A program made the position numbers and the translations under genes. Of a stretch of 64,000 nt of DNA, positions 18,424 to 27,501 are shown piece after piece; positions within the stretch are counted from its first letter, which is position 1; every line of letters starts with the position of its first letter. The notes below the pieces were generated by a model, which saw nothing but the letters and a program-made list of their open reading frames with translations, did not search any database and was not told the DNA's origin. This DNA is from Maribacter dokdonensis DSW-8. GTDB lineage: Bacteria; Bacteroidota; Bacteroidia; Flavobacteriales; Flavobacteriaceae. The DNA lies in NCBI RefSeq assembly GCF_001447995.1, contig NZ_LDPE01000001.1, positions 1,426,001 through 1,490,000 of the forward strand, read 5' to 3'.

Positions 18424-19821
18424 ATGACAACAATGAAAAATTACCTGATCAACAGTAAATTATTACTCGTGGCAACCGTTACATTATTAATTAGTTGTAG
18501 CGAAACTCCTAAAGACAATGCCCCGTGGGTGGATCTTTTTGATGGAGAAACTTTAAAAGGATGGCATAAATTAGGAGGAGATGCAACCTATGCCGTTAAA
18601 GAAGGTGCCATAGTAGGAACCACAACCCACAACACTCCTAACACATTTTTAACTACCGATGAAATGTATAGCGATTTCATATTAGAATTAGACTATAAGG
18701 TAGATTCTACCATGAATTCGGGAATTCAAATTAGAAGTAATAGTATACCAACATATAGAGATGGAAGGGTACATGGATATCAAGTTGAAATAGACCCTTC
18801 TGAAAGAGCCTGGAGCGGTGGTATTTATGATGAATCAAGGCGTGGTTGGTTAAACCCTATGACCAATAATCCAGCTGCACAAAAAGCTTTTAAGCAAAAC
18901 GACTGGAACCATTATAGAATTGAAGCTATAGGTGATACGATTAAAACTTGGGTAAATGACGTACCTGCCGCATATCTTATAGATGATAAAACCGCAAAAG
19001 GTTTTATATGCCTACAGGTGCATAGCATTAATAGAGATCAAAAAGCAGGAACAGATATTATTTGGAAAAATGTAAGAATTATAACCGATAGTGTTTCTAA
19101 ATACTCAAGAAATTCTCCTTTAACTCCTATTATTACCAAAAATCAACTGACCATAGATGAAAAGAAAGACGGCTGGAAACTTCTCTGGGACGGAAAAACC
19201 ACTGATGGTTGGAGAGGTGCCAAGTTAGAGGAATTCCCTGAAAAAGGATGGAAAATTGAAGATGGCGTTCTAAGCGTACTTTCTTCTGGTGGGGAAGAGT
19301 CTGCCGCAGGTGGTGATATTGTAACCAAAGAACTTTATGGAGATTTTGAATTGAAAGTTGATTTTAAATTAACCCCAGGAGCCAACAGTGGCATTAAATA
19401 TTATGTTGACACTGAGATCAATAAAGGTGAAGGCTCTTCTATTGGCCTGGAATATCAAATATTGGATGACAACCTTCACCCCGATGCAAAAAAAGGAAAC
19501 CATGAAGGCAGCAGAACTGTTAGCTCTCTTTACGATTTAATTCAAGCAGATGTAAACAAACCCATTAAACCTATAGGTGAATGGAATACAGCCTATATCA
19601 TATCTAAAGACAACCATGTAGAACATTGGCTAAACGGGACCAAAGTTCTTGAATATGAAAGAAAAAGTGATGCATATAGAAAATTGGTTTCTGAAAGTAA
19701 ATATGCCAAGTGGCCCAATTTCGGGGAATTGGATAAGGGTCAAATACTACTACAGGACCATGGAGATTTAGTATCGTTCAAAAATGTAAAAATCCGAGCT
19801 ATAAATAATACAAAAGAATAA
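18424..19821 (+). CDS. Lipoprotein with two DUF1080 (3-keto-disaccharide hydrolase) domains
   Basis: 465 aa with a lipobox at Cys25 (LLISC). Two concanavalin-like DUF1080 domains are visible: WVDLFDGETLKGWHKLGG with MNSGIQIRS (~35-220), and LLWDGKTTDGWRGAK with GANSGIKYYVD and VEHWLNGTKVLEYER (~250-460). Characterised DUF1080 proteins act on 3-keto glycosides by hydrolysis or elimination. The next gene, a Tat-exported Gfo/Idh/MocA protein, is the usual partner that could oxidise C3. Tandem domains may be one catalytic plus one binding module. Start may be Met1 or Met4 (18433). Only 5 bp separate it from the next gene. Confidence 0.85.
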   Translation: MTTMKNYLINSKLLLVATVTLLISCSETPKDNAPWVDLFDGETLKGWHKLGGDATYAVKEGAIVGTTTHNTPNTFLTTDEMYSDFILELDYKVDSTMNSGIQIRSNSIPTYRDGRVHGYQVEIDPSERAWSGGIYDESRRGWLNPMTNNPAAQKAFKQNDWNHYRIEAIGDTIKTWVNDVPAAYLIDDKTAKGFICLQVHSINRDQKAGTDIIWKNVRIITDSVSKYSRNSPLTPIITKNQLTIDEKKDGWKLLWDGKTTDGWRGAKLEEFPEKGWKIEDGVLSVLSSGGEESAAGGDIVTKELYGDFELKVDFKLTPGANSGIKYYVDTEINKGEGSSIGLEYQILDDNLHPDAKKGNHEGSRTVSSLYDLIQADVNKPIKPIGEWNTAYIISKDNHVEHWLNGTKVLEYERKSDAYRKLVSESKYAKWPNFGELDKGQILLQDHGDLVSFKNVKIRAINNTKE

Positions 19822-19826
19822 ATACG

Positions 19827-21182
19827 ATGAGTTCAAACAGAAGAAATTTTATTAAGAAAACAGCTTTGGGTGCAGTTGGGGCTACGATAGCCAGTGGTAC
19901 CGCAAATGCGATGACAGCAAAGAGCTATTCTAAAATAATAGGTGCAAACGATAGAATTCATGTAGCTATTCAAGGTTTAGGTAGAAGGTATGGTGCCTAT
20001 ATACCTGCTATAGCACACAAAAAAAATAATGTTGAGCTTACCTATTTATGTGATGTAATGAAAAGTCAGCGAGACAAAGCTGCCACAGAAGTAGCCTCTA
20101 AAATTAGCAGCAAACCAAAATTGGAGAACGACATCAGAAAAATATTGGACGATAAAAATGTTGATGCCATATTTATGTCCACGCCAGATCATTGGCATGC
20201 ACCAGGTGCCTGTATGGCAATGCAAGCCGGCAAACACGTTTATTTAGAAAAACCTTGTAGCCATAACCCACGCGAAGGTGAGTTGGTGGTTGCCTATCAA
20301 AAGAAATTTGATAAAGTAGTGCAAATGGGCAACCAGCAAAGATCTGCCCTAGAATCTCAAGAAATTATAAGAGATATACACAACGGTGTAATTGGTGATG
20401 TTTACAAGGCAACCGCATTCTATATTAGTGCAAGAGGTCGTGTACCCCACCAAACCAAGGCAAACCCGCCAGAAGGTTTAGATTGGGAACTTTTTCAAGG
20501 ACCGGCTCCAAGAAGAGCGTACACGGACAACACTTGGGATTATAATTGGCATTGGTACGGATGGGATTATGGTACCGCAGAAATGGGCAACAATGCCACC
20601 CATGAACTTGACATTGCACGTTGGGCATTGGGTGTTACCTATCCCGAACACGTATCTGTAGATGCTGGCAAGTATCATTATAAAGATGATGGATGGGAAA
20701 TGTATGACACAATGGAAGCAACTTTTAAATTCGCTGGAAACAAAACTATTAAGTGGGATGGAAATAGTAGAACCGGATATCATAAATTTGGCAACAAATA
20801 TGGTAGGGGCACCATAGTTTCAGGTTCAGAAGGTACTGCATATATTGATCGCGGCGGTTATAAGTTATTTGACCAAAAAGGAAATTTCATTAAAGAAAAC
20901 CTTTCTTCTGGAGAAGAAGCAGGTACTGCACTAGGTGGTGGTGGCGATATGTCAACTCTACACACTGTCAACTTCTTTGATGCCATTAGGGGAAAAGCCG
21001 AATTAACCTCTCCTATAGATGAGGGAGCTATTAGCCAAATGCTAACACATTATGCAAATATAGCTTCTAGAATAGATGATTCATTTGAAGTTGATGAAGC
21101 TACAGGTCGCATTTTTAATAGAGAAGCCATGAAATTATGGTCTAGAACATACGAACCAGGTTGGGAAATAAAAGATGTATAA
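19827..21182 (+). CDS. Gfo/Idh/MocA oxidoreductase with Tat signal
   Basis: 451 aa. The N-terminus MSSNRRNFIKKTALGAVGA carries a twin-arginine motif, indicating export of a folded, cofactor-loaded enzyme. A Rossmann domain follows (HVAIQGLGRRYG, ~45; EKPCSHNPREGE, ~134, the conserved EKP motif), then the C-terminal alpha/beta domain with NNATHELDIARWALGV (~258). These enzymes use NAD(P) to oxidise or reduce sugars; exported members are linked to 3-keto-glycoside pathways, and the DUF1080 neighbour supports this. Which sugar it acts on is not readable. Confidence 0.88.
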   Translation: MSSNRRNFIKKTALGAVGATIASGTANAMTAKSYSKIIGANDRIHVAIQGLGRRYGAYIPAIAHKKNNVELTYLCDVMKSQRDKAATEVASKISSKPKLENDIRKILDDKNVDAIFMSTPDHWHAPGACMAMQAGKHVYLEKPCSHNPREGELVVAYQKKFDKVVQMGNQQRSALESQEIIRDIHNGVIGDVYKATAFYISARGRVPHQTKANPPEGLDWELFQGPAPRRAYTDNTWDYNWHWYGWDYGTAEMGNNATHELDIARWALGVTYPEHVSVDAGKYHYKDDGWEMYDTMEATFKFAGNKTIKWDGNSRTGYHKFGNKYGRGTIVSGSEGTAYIDRGGYKLFDQKGNFIKENLSSGEEAGTALGGGGDMSTLHTVNFFDAIRGKAELTSPIDEGAISQMLTHYANIASRIDDSFEVDEATGRIFNREAMKLWSRTYEPGWEIKDV

Positions 21183-21270
21183 CCAGCATATTTTATCATA
21201 GCAATACTTATATGAAATTACCTTCTTATTAAAAAACAATGACATATAGGTAATACCCCCAGACTATTAT

Positions 21271-21306
21271 ACTAGATACTATGCTATTGACGGCATAGTA
21301 TCTAGT
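21271..21306. repeat. Perfect 14-bp inverted repeat before the GH78 gene
   Basis: ACTAGATACTATGC (21271-21284) and its exact complement GCATAGTATCTAGT (21293-21306) flank an 8-base loop. It lies in the 158-base gap between the Gfo/Idh and GH78-like genes, 34 bases before the latter's ATG. No T run follows, so it is a poor classical terminator; it could be a partial attenuator, an RNA stem or a dyad operator. Confidence 0.6.
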
Positions 21307-21340
21307 TCTAAATATTATAAATATACATATCGTAAATACT

Positions 21341-23176
21341 ATGAAAAAGCATATTCACATATGTCTTATACTACTTTCTATTGCAGTAACCCAAGCTCAA
21401 AATAGTAATACAAATATTGATTTAAAAACTACTATCATTCCACCTGCTAAGGTTGACAAACTAACAGGCGATAGTTATTTAATAGATTTTGGTAAAGCAT
21501 TTTTTGGAACCATACAATTATATAGCAATAAACCTCAAACAGATTCATTGATCATTCATTTAGGTGAGAAATTAAACGATAAAAATGGAGTTGATAAAAA
21601 TCCGGGAGCAACAATACGATATCAAAAAATTGTATTACCACAATTGACCGCCAACACCTTAATCCTTCCAAAATTAACTGCAGATAAGCGTAATACCACA
21701 GGTGCTGCCATACAGTTGCAAGATAGTATTGGTGTTGTAATGCCTTTTCGATATTGTGAAATTGAAAACCTAAAAATTCCAATTACCGAACTACAGGTTC
21801 ATCAAAAAGCTTTACATCACAAATTTAACGATGAGGCTAGTGCCTTCTCATCATCCAACAAAATTCTAGATTCCATATGGGAGCTTTGTAAACACACTAT
21901 AAAAGCTACAAGTTTTACAGGTTTTTATGTAGATGGTGATAGAGAGCGAATACCATATGAAGCAGATGCCTATATAAATCAATTAAGTCATTATAGTGTT
22001 GATAGCCTCTATACCATGGCAAGGAGAACTAATTCTTACTTTATTGAAAATCCTACTTGGCCTACAGAATGGTTATTACATACGGTGCCTATGTTCTACA
22101 CTGATTATATGTATACGGGAGATATAGAACCCTTAAAACAACATTATAAAAACCTTAAATTAAAAACCTTAATAGAACTAGAACGTGCAGATGGCCTTAT
22201 CAGTTCTTCTTCCCCAAATCTGAATGCAGCATATATTCAGAAACTAGGTTTTAAAAAGGCAGATACTAAAATAAAGGACATTATTGATTGGCCACCCGCT
22301 CAAAAAGATACAGGTTGGAAATTAGCTACCCCAGAAGGCGAAAGGGATGGTTACGAAATTGTACCGGTAAACACCGTGGTAAACGCATTCTATTATTATA
22401 ATCTAAAGTTAATGGCAGAAATCGCAACTGTACTTGACAAAAAAGAGGATGCAGCTTTTTTCAAAAAGAAAGCCAAAAATGTAAAAACCACTATGAATAC
22501 AAAGTTTTTTAATTCGGACAGAGGATATTATACAGATGGCGAAGGATCTACACATTCTTCCTTACATGCTAATATGATGCCTTTAGCATTTGGCATTGTA
22601 CCAAAGGAACATGTTAAAACGGTTACCGAATTTATAAAAACCAGAGGCATGGCTTGCAGTGTATATGGCGCACAATATTTATTGGAAGGTTTATACTTAA
22701 GCAATGAAGCACAATATGCTTTAGACCTCATTACAGATACCAAAGGCGATAGAACATGGTGGAACATGATAGAAGTTGGCGCTACCATGACCTTAGAGGC
22801 TTGGGATGTAAAATACAAACCAAATGCTGACTGGAACCATGCTTGGGGCACGGCACCCTTGAACATAACTACACGTTACATGTGGGGCATAAAACCCAAA
22901 ACAGCAGGATTTAAAATAGCCGAAATACAACCTCAACTAGCTAATTTGAAATTTTCCAATATTAAAGTACCCACCATGAACGGGGTCATTAAAGCAAGTT
23001 TCAAAAAAGACAAAAAAACACATCAATATATCATAGAAATACCTGAAAACATGTCCGCTGAATTTAAAGTTCCTCTAATTAATTTAAAAGGCAGACATAA
23101 CGGGAAGAAAATTAAACCAAAACAACAAATTATCATCCTTAAGAGTGGAAACCATACGATTGACTTAAAACAATAA
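21341..23176 (+). CDS. GH78-like alpha-L-rhamnosidase family protein
   Basis: 611 aa, signal peptide MKKHIHICLILLSIAVTQAQ, predicted periplasmic. A beta-sandwich region (~25-150) precedes the six-hairpin (alpha/alpha)6 barrel: SILWELCKHT-like entry (DSIWELCKHTIKATSF), VDGDRERIPYEADAYINQL (~203-221; GH78 acid region, though the usual D-x-x-R-D-E form is D-R-E-R here), WPTEWLLHTVPMF, GATMTLEAWD (~480; likely general-base Glu) and a C-terminal Bac_rhamnosid_C-type beta domain. GH78 enzymes remove terminal rhamnose, which in several plant and algal glycans caps glucuronate. That fits the flanking mannonate-pathway genes, but the substrate is inferred. Confidence 0.8.
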   Translation: MKKHIHICLILLSIAVTQAQNSNTNIDLKTTIIPPAKVDKLTGDSYLIDFGKAFFGTIQLYSNKPQTDSLIIHLGEKLNDKNGVDKNPGATIRYQKIVLPQLTANTLILPKLTADKRNTTGAAIQLQDSIGVVMPFRYCEIENLKIPITELQVHQKALHHKFNDEASAFSSSNKILDSIWELCKHTIKATSFTGFYVDGDRERIPYEADAYINQLSHYSVDSLYTMARRTNSYFIENPTWPTEWLLHTVPMFYTDYMYTGDIEPLKQHYKNLKLKTLIELERADGLISSSSPNLNAAYIQKLGFKKADTKIKDIIDWPPAQKDTGWKLATPEGERDGYEIVPVNTVVNAFYYYNLKLMAEIATVLDKKEDAAFFKKKAKNVKTTMNTKFFNSDRGYYTDGEGSTHSSLHANMMPLAFGIVPKEHVKTVTEFIKTRGMACSVYGAQYLLEGLYLSNEAQYALDLITDTKGDRTWWNMIEVGATMTLEAWDVKYKPNADWNHAWGTAPLNITTRYMWGIKPKTAGFKIAEIQPQLANLKFSNIKVPTMNGVIKASFKKDKKTHQYIIEIPENMSAEFKVPLINLKGRHNGKKIKPKQQIIILKSGNHTIDLKQ

Positions 23177-23187
23177 TCAACACAAAA

Positions 23188-24003
23188 ATGAACTTATTCA
23201 GTATAGAAAACAAAGTAATTCTAATAACCGGTGGCGGTGGAATACTTGGCGGAGAAATGGCAAGCTACCTACTTAACAACGGTGCTACCATTGTCATATT
23301 GGATTACAAAGAAGATATCGTCAATAGCGCCATAAAGCAGTTAAAAAAGATCAACAATAACGTTACCGGATTTGTTTGCAATGCCTTGGATGAAAAAAAC
23401 TTAAAGGAAGTTTCTGATAAAATCATCGCCAAATTTGGAAAAATTGATATTTTAATCAACGCTGCAGGCGGCAATATGCCCGGAGCCACCATATCCGTTG
23501 ACCAAACCATATTTGACGTAAATATTGATCATTTTAAGAAAGTGGTTGATCTAAACCTATTTGGCAGTATTTTACCATCATTGATTTTTGGCAAAGAAAT
23601 GGTTAAGAACAATAAGGGTGTAATTATAAATATTTCTTCTATGACCGCCCAAAGTGCAATTACAAGAGTTGTTGGGTATTCCGCCTCTAAAGCAGCCATA
23701 GATAATTTCACCAAATGGCTTTCTGTAGAACTAGCAACAAAATTTGGAGAAGGTATTCGCGTAAATGCAATTGCACCAGGTTTTTTCATTGGTAACCAAA
23801 ATAGAACCTTATTAGTTGATCAAGAAACCGGTAAATTTACCGAACGCGGAGAAACAATTATTAAGAACACACCCATGAAAAGATTTGGAGAAACCAATGA
23901 ATTAAATGGTACTATTCACTATCTATGTGCCGAAGCATCAAAATTCGTTACCGGAATTGTTGTACCAATAGATGGAGGATTTAGCGCATTCAGCGGAGTT
24001 TAA
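23188..24003 (+). CDS. SDR oxidoreductase, probable D-mannonate oxidoreductase (fructuronate reductase)
   Basis: 271 aa cytosolic short-chain dehydrogenase. NAD(P)-binding glycine motif TGGGGILGG (~14-22), catalytic Ser in INISSMTAQ (~148) and YSASK (~162-166), and C-terminal VDGGFSAFSGV. It lies 19 bp before uxuA. In Bacteroidota an SDR of this kind is commonly paired with mannonate dehydratase and probably replaces the unrelated E. coli UxuB in reducing fructuronate to mannonate. A close paralogue lies at 27502-28320 on the other strand. Confidence 0.85.
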   Translation: MNLFSIENKVILITGGGGILGGEMASYLLNNGATIVILDYKEDIVNSAIKQLKKINNNVTGFVCNALDEKNLKEVSDKIIAKFGKIDILINAAGGNMPGATISVDQTIFDVNIDHFKKVVDLNLFGSILPSLIFGKEMVKNNKGVIINISSMTAQSAITRVVGYSASKAAIDNFTKWLSVELATKFGEGIRVNAIAPGFFIGNQNRTLLVDQETGKFTERGETIIKNTPMKRFGETNELNGTIHYLCAEASKFVTGIVVPIDGGFSAFSGV

Positions 24004-24022
24004 TAAAATTTAAAAAAAAATA

Positions 24023-25201
24023 ATGGAACAAACATGGCGTTGGTACGGACCAAATGATCCAGTATCGTTATCAGATATAAAACAAGCAGGTGCAACAGGA
24101 ATTGTTAGCGCATTACACCATATTCCCAACGGAGTTGTATGGTCCGTAGATGAAATAATGAAGCGAAAAAACACTATAGAAGCTGCCGGCTTAACGTGGT
24201 CGGTCGTAGAAAGTGTTCCAATTCATGAGCAAATAAAGACCCAAAAAGGAGATTATAAAACCTATTACGACAACTACAAACAAACTATTACCAATCTTGG
24301 ACAATGTGGCATAGATACGGTTTGCTACAATTTTATGCCCGTTTTAGATTGGACACGTACCAATTTAGATTACGAAGTGTCAGATGGCTCTACCGCGCTT
24401 CGGTTTGAAGCTAATGCCTTTGCTGCCTTTGAATTATATCTATTAAAAAGACCCGGAGCGGAAAACACCTACACCGAGACACAAAAAAATGCTGCCAAAG
24501 CCTATTTCCAAACGCTTTCAGAAGCGGACAAAAATAAGCTTGTCAGTAATATAATAGCCGGTTTACCTGGCGCTGAAGAAGGGTACACATTAGAAGAATT
24601 CAATGAAATTTTAGCAACCTATGATGCCATAGGACCTAAAGAATTGAAGAAAAATCTATTTGAATTTTTATCTGAAATTATTCCGGTAGCCGAAGCATCG
24701 GGTATTCGTATGTGTATTCATCCAGACGACCCGCCTTTTCCTATCTTAGGTTTACCACGAGTGGTAAGTACGGAACAAGATATTGTTGATCTTTATAAAG
24801 CCGTTGATAGCCCTTATAACGGATTAACATTTTGTACAGGATCTTTTGGTGTAAGACCGGACAATGATTTACCGGGCATGGTAGACCGTTTAGGAGACCG
24901 AATTCATTTTATTCATTTACGTAGTACACAGCGCGATGCGGATGGTAATTTTCATGAAGCGAATCATTTAGAAGGTGATGTTGATATGTACTCAGTAATG
25001 AAAGCGTTGATCAATGAGCAAAATAAAAGAAAGGCCGCTGGTCGTAAAGACACTAGAATGCCCTTGCGCCCCGATCACGGCCATAAAATGTTAGACGACC
25101 TTAGAAAGAAAACCAATCCGGGATATTCCGGCATTGGTAGACTTAGAGGTTTAGCTGAATTAAGAGGTTTGGAAATGGGAATTAGAAAAAGCTTAAAATA
25201 G
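24023..25201 (+). CDS. uxuA: Mannonate dehydratase
   Basis: 392 aa, the usual UxuA length. It dehydrates D-mannonate to 2-keto-3-deoxy-D-gluconate. The start METTW-like [16 protein letters not shown] and motifs CIHPDDPP (~232), [13 protein letters not shown] (~271), [11 protein letters not shown] (~293), [15 protein letters not shown] (~311) and [11 protein letters not shown] (~343) contain the Cys, His and Asp residues expected at the metal site. It is the last gene of the plus-strand operon and converges with the cytochrome gene with only two bases between stops. kdgK and kdgA, needed for the next steps, are not in this window. Confidence 0.97.
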   Translation: MEQTWRWYGPNDPVSLSDIKQAGATGIVSALHHIPNGVVWSVDEIMKRKNTIEAAGLTWSVVESVPIHEQIKTQKGDYKTYYDNYKQTITNLGQCGIDTVCYNFMPVLDWTRTNLDYEVSDGSTALRFEANAFAAFELYLLKRPGAENTYTETQKNAAKAYFQTLSEADKNKLVSNIIAGLPGAEEGYTLEEFNEILATYDAIGPKELKKNLFEFLSEIIPVAEASGIRMCIHPDDPPFPILGLPRVVSTEQDIVDLYKAVDSPYNGLTFCTGSFGVRPDNDLPGMVDRLGDRIHFIHLRSTQRDADGNFHEANHLEGDVDMYSVMKALINEQNKRKAAGRKDTRMPLRPDHGHKMLDDLRKKTNPGYSGIGRLRGLAELRGLEMGIRKSLK

Positions 25202-25203
25202 CT

Positions 25204-27441
25204 CTATTTTCTATCTAAAGCTTGTAATTCCGGTTCAGTAAACTCCATCCCCGTATATGATTTTACGTTTCGCAACTCACTAATTCGCTTGTTGCTTAAA
25301 CTTCTGGATCGATCAGAAAAAGCATTGGTTACATATGATATAATATTGGCAATATCTTGATCGCTTATAGATTCATTTCTAATAAGTCCGGGCATTGCCA
25401 AATTTATATCATAACGTTCTCCATTTACATGAACAGGACCTTCTAGCCCGTGTAATATAATCAATGCCAAACGCTCTGTATTCTTAACATGCTCAGATCC
25501 CATAAGTGGTGGTGCCAAACCATCAATACCTTTACCATCTGCACCGTGACACGAGGCGCAAATTTGAAAAAACATTTTAGATCCACTAGTACGCGTATCT
25601 TCACGTATTACTTCACGAGTATAAATAGCATTCTTCTTATCAGATTTTCTATTGGTTATCGCATTTTCAAGCTTACTAAGGAAAGGGGTGTTTTTGAGGT
25701 TGTTCTTTATGACCGAATCATTATATAAAACGGTATCTACTTTTTCTAAACCACTGATTGCAGCATCCATTACAGTGGTATTCATCTCCCTTCGTTTCAA
25801 AATTTCGGTTAATAAAGGCTGAAATCGACGGTTATCAATTTTAACCCAGTGACCTAGAACATTGGCTAGGTATACATCTAAACCTAATTCATTCCTATCT
25901 AAAGCACTCTTAAAAATATGACTTGCCTGTTCAATTGACTTTTCTGAAATAAAGTCCTTTGAAATCACCAAAGCATGAGAAGCTACATCACTATTACTTT
26001 CTTCAATAACACTTACAAGAAAGTCGAAGGACAAGGCATTCCAGCCTTCTAAAACGTATAGTGCATGTAGTTGACCTAAAGGATTTTTGTTGTTCAACGC
26101 AAGGTCTTTAACATCGTCAATAACCGTTTTCAGCTCCTTAAAGATTAAAAAATGCTGGGCACGATCACGAATCCATCCATTATCACTTTGTAGCAATGAA
26201 ACCAATTCACTAGCATTTAAGGTATCAAAATCCGTTAAATTATTACTAGTTGCATTATTATGGGATACCTTTAAAATCCTTCCGAAGTTAACAATGGTAT
26301 CCAATTCTTTAGCTTTTGCTTTATCCCGTAGATACGGACTCATATATGCATGATGCCCAATCATACCTCTATGCATATCTACCACATACATACTACCATC
26401 GGGGCCGTTCTTTAAGCTTACCGGTCTAAACCCTTCATCTAAAGAGGTTATAAATTCCTTATTCTGCCAAACTTGTTCGGCTTTGGTAGCATCTCCCATA
26501 AAGTTTAAACGCAAACGCTTTATCAAATTTCCTTCAGGAATACATACGAAAACATTCTCGGAATAAGATTGAGTAAAGCTCCCTCCTCTATAAACCAATG
26601 GACTACAAGCTGCCGTAGCATTGACGAGTAAGCTATCTGCATTCAAAACTCCCTTTGCATACCCTCTATTTACAGACCCTGCAAAAGCAGGATACACCCT
26701 TTGATCATTAGTCAATAGTTTATCTACGCTAGCTTTAGGTGTATAATATTGGTTATCTATCAGCGTATTTGGCAACACGTAATCTCCCAATAAAATTCTA
26801 GAATTATCATTATAGTAAAGTCGGCCAAAATTATCATGGGTAATGCCCCATTGGCCTCTAAACGTCGTGGGTTCTTTTTTCCAAACACCATCAATTCTTC
26901 GATATCTAAAATTAGACTTTGCATTATATATCCAATTATCAATATTCAGTTCCAATCCGTTTGGCTGGTGCTCCGGGTTACCTTCAACCGCATAAATTGA
27001 ATCAACCATAACTTTGTTTACCGGCTTATCATTTTTAATATCAACGAACCATAAATATGGAGGTTCTGCATACAGTAAACCACCATAAACGTGCGCCAAG
27101 GCACGAGGCATTACCAAACTATCCATAAATATTTTAGAATGATCTGCGACACCATCTTTATCCAAGTCTTCAAGAATAACAATACTGCCGGAAGGTTCCT
27201 CTTCACCAGACCCTTGAAGATCGTTCATATACCCAGGCATTTGCGCTACCCAAATTCTACCTTTAGCATCAAAATCTATGGCAACAGGAGCTTTGAGTAG
27301 TGGTTCTGCCGCCAAAACCTTTAAGTTAAATCCGTCCTCTACAACATATGAATCTAAAGATACTTCTGTTTCATCATAACCTGAATTACAAGAGATTAAA
27401 AGACAGAAGAAAACAAGTAAACTATAAAAAATTAATCGCAT
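25204..27441 (-). CDS. Lipoprotein with dehydrogenase-like beta-propeller, HEAT region and cytochrome c domain
   Basis: 745 aa from the ATG at 27441, which gives a lipoprotein signal MRLIFYSLLVFFCLLISC. A longer frame opens at 27501, but it would place an operator-like palindrome inside the gene. Order: propeller-type putative membrane-bound dehydrogenase domain (KAPVAIDFDAKGRIWVAQMPGY, HQPNGLELNIDNWIYNAKS, GPDGSMYVVDMHRGMIGH; ~40-400), a helical HEAT-like region (~420-600), then cytochrome c with CASCHGADGKG and likely Met ligand in NLAMPGL (~650-730). It is probably a periplasmic sugar- or alcohol-oxidising electron-transfer protein. Substrate and quinone or PQQ use are unknown. Confidence 0.8.
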   Translation of the reverse strand: MRLIFYSLLVFFCLLISCNSGYDETEVSLDSYVVEDGFNLKVLAAEPLLKAPVAIDFDAKGRIWVAQMPGYMNDLQGSGEEEPSGSIVILEDLDKDGVADHSKIFMDSLVMPRALAHVYGGLLYAEPPYLWFVDIKNDKPVNKVMVDSIYAVEGNPEHQPNGLELNIDNWIYNAKSNFRYRRIDGVWKKEPTTFRGQWGITHDNFGRLYYNDNSRILLGDYVLPNTLIDNQYYTPKASVDKLLTNDQRVYPAFAGSVNRGYAKGVLNADSLLVNATAACSPLVYRGGSFTQSYSENVFVCIPEGNLIKRLRLNFMGDATKAEQVWQNKEFITSLDEGFRPVSLKNGPDGSMYVVDMHRGMIGHHAYMSPYLRDKAKAKELDTIVNFGRILKVSHNNATSNNLTDFDTLNASELVSLLQSDNGWIRDRAQHFLIFKELKTVIDDVKDLALNNKNPLGQLHALYVLEGWNALSFDFLVSVIEESNSDVASHALVISKDFISEKSIEQASHIFKSALDRNELGLDVYLANVLGHWVKIDNRRFQPLLTEILKRREMNTTVMDAAISGLEKVDTVLYNDSVIKNNLKNTPFLSKLENAITNRKSDKKNAIYTREVIREDTRTSGSKMFFQICASCHGADGKGIDGLAPPLMGSEHVKNTERLALIILHGLEGPVHVNGERYDINLAMPGLIRNESISDQDIANIISYVTNAFSDRSRSLSNKRISELRNVKSYTGMEFTEPELQALDRK

Positions 27442-27460
27442 GAAAATTAATGGTAAATTA

Positions 27461-27474
27461 GGTAATCGATTACA
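27461..27474. promoter_or_regulatory. LacI-type operator candidate (GGTAATCGATTACA)
   Basis: A 14-bp dyad around a central CG; the inner TAATCGATTA is a perfect palindrome. It matches the site 125 bp upstream of uxaC (TGCAATCGATTACA) at 12 of 14 positions. It lies 20 bp before the likely start of the cytochrome-type gene. The LacI-family gene at 35558 is the natural candidate regulator. Confidence 0.55.
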
Positions 27475-27501
27475 AGAATAGCCAAACTTTAAAAATTGCA
27501 T

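Noticed and set aside
27442..27501. Upstream extension of the cytochrome-type gene
   Set aside because: It would add 20 atypical residues before a clean lipoprotein signal and place the LacI-type palindrome in coding sequence.
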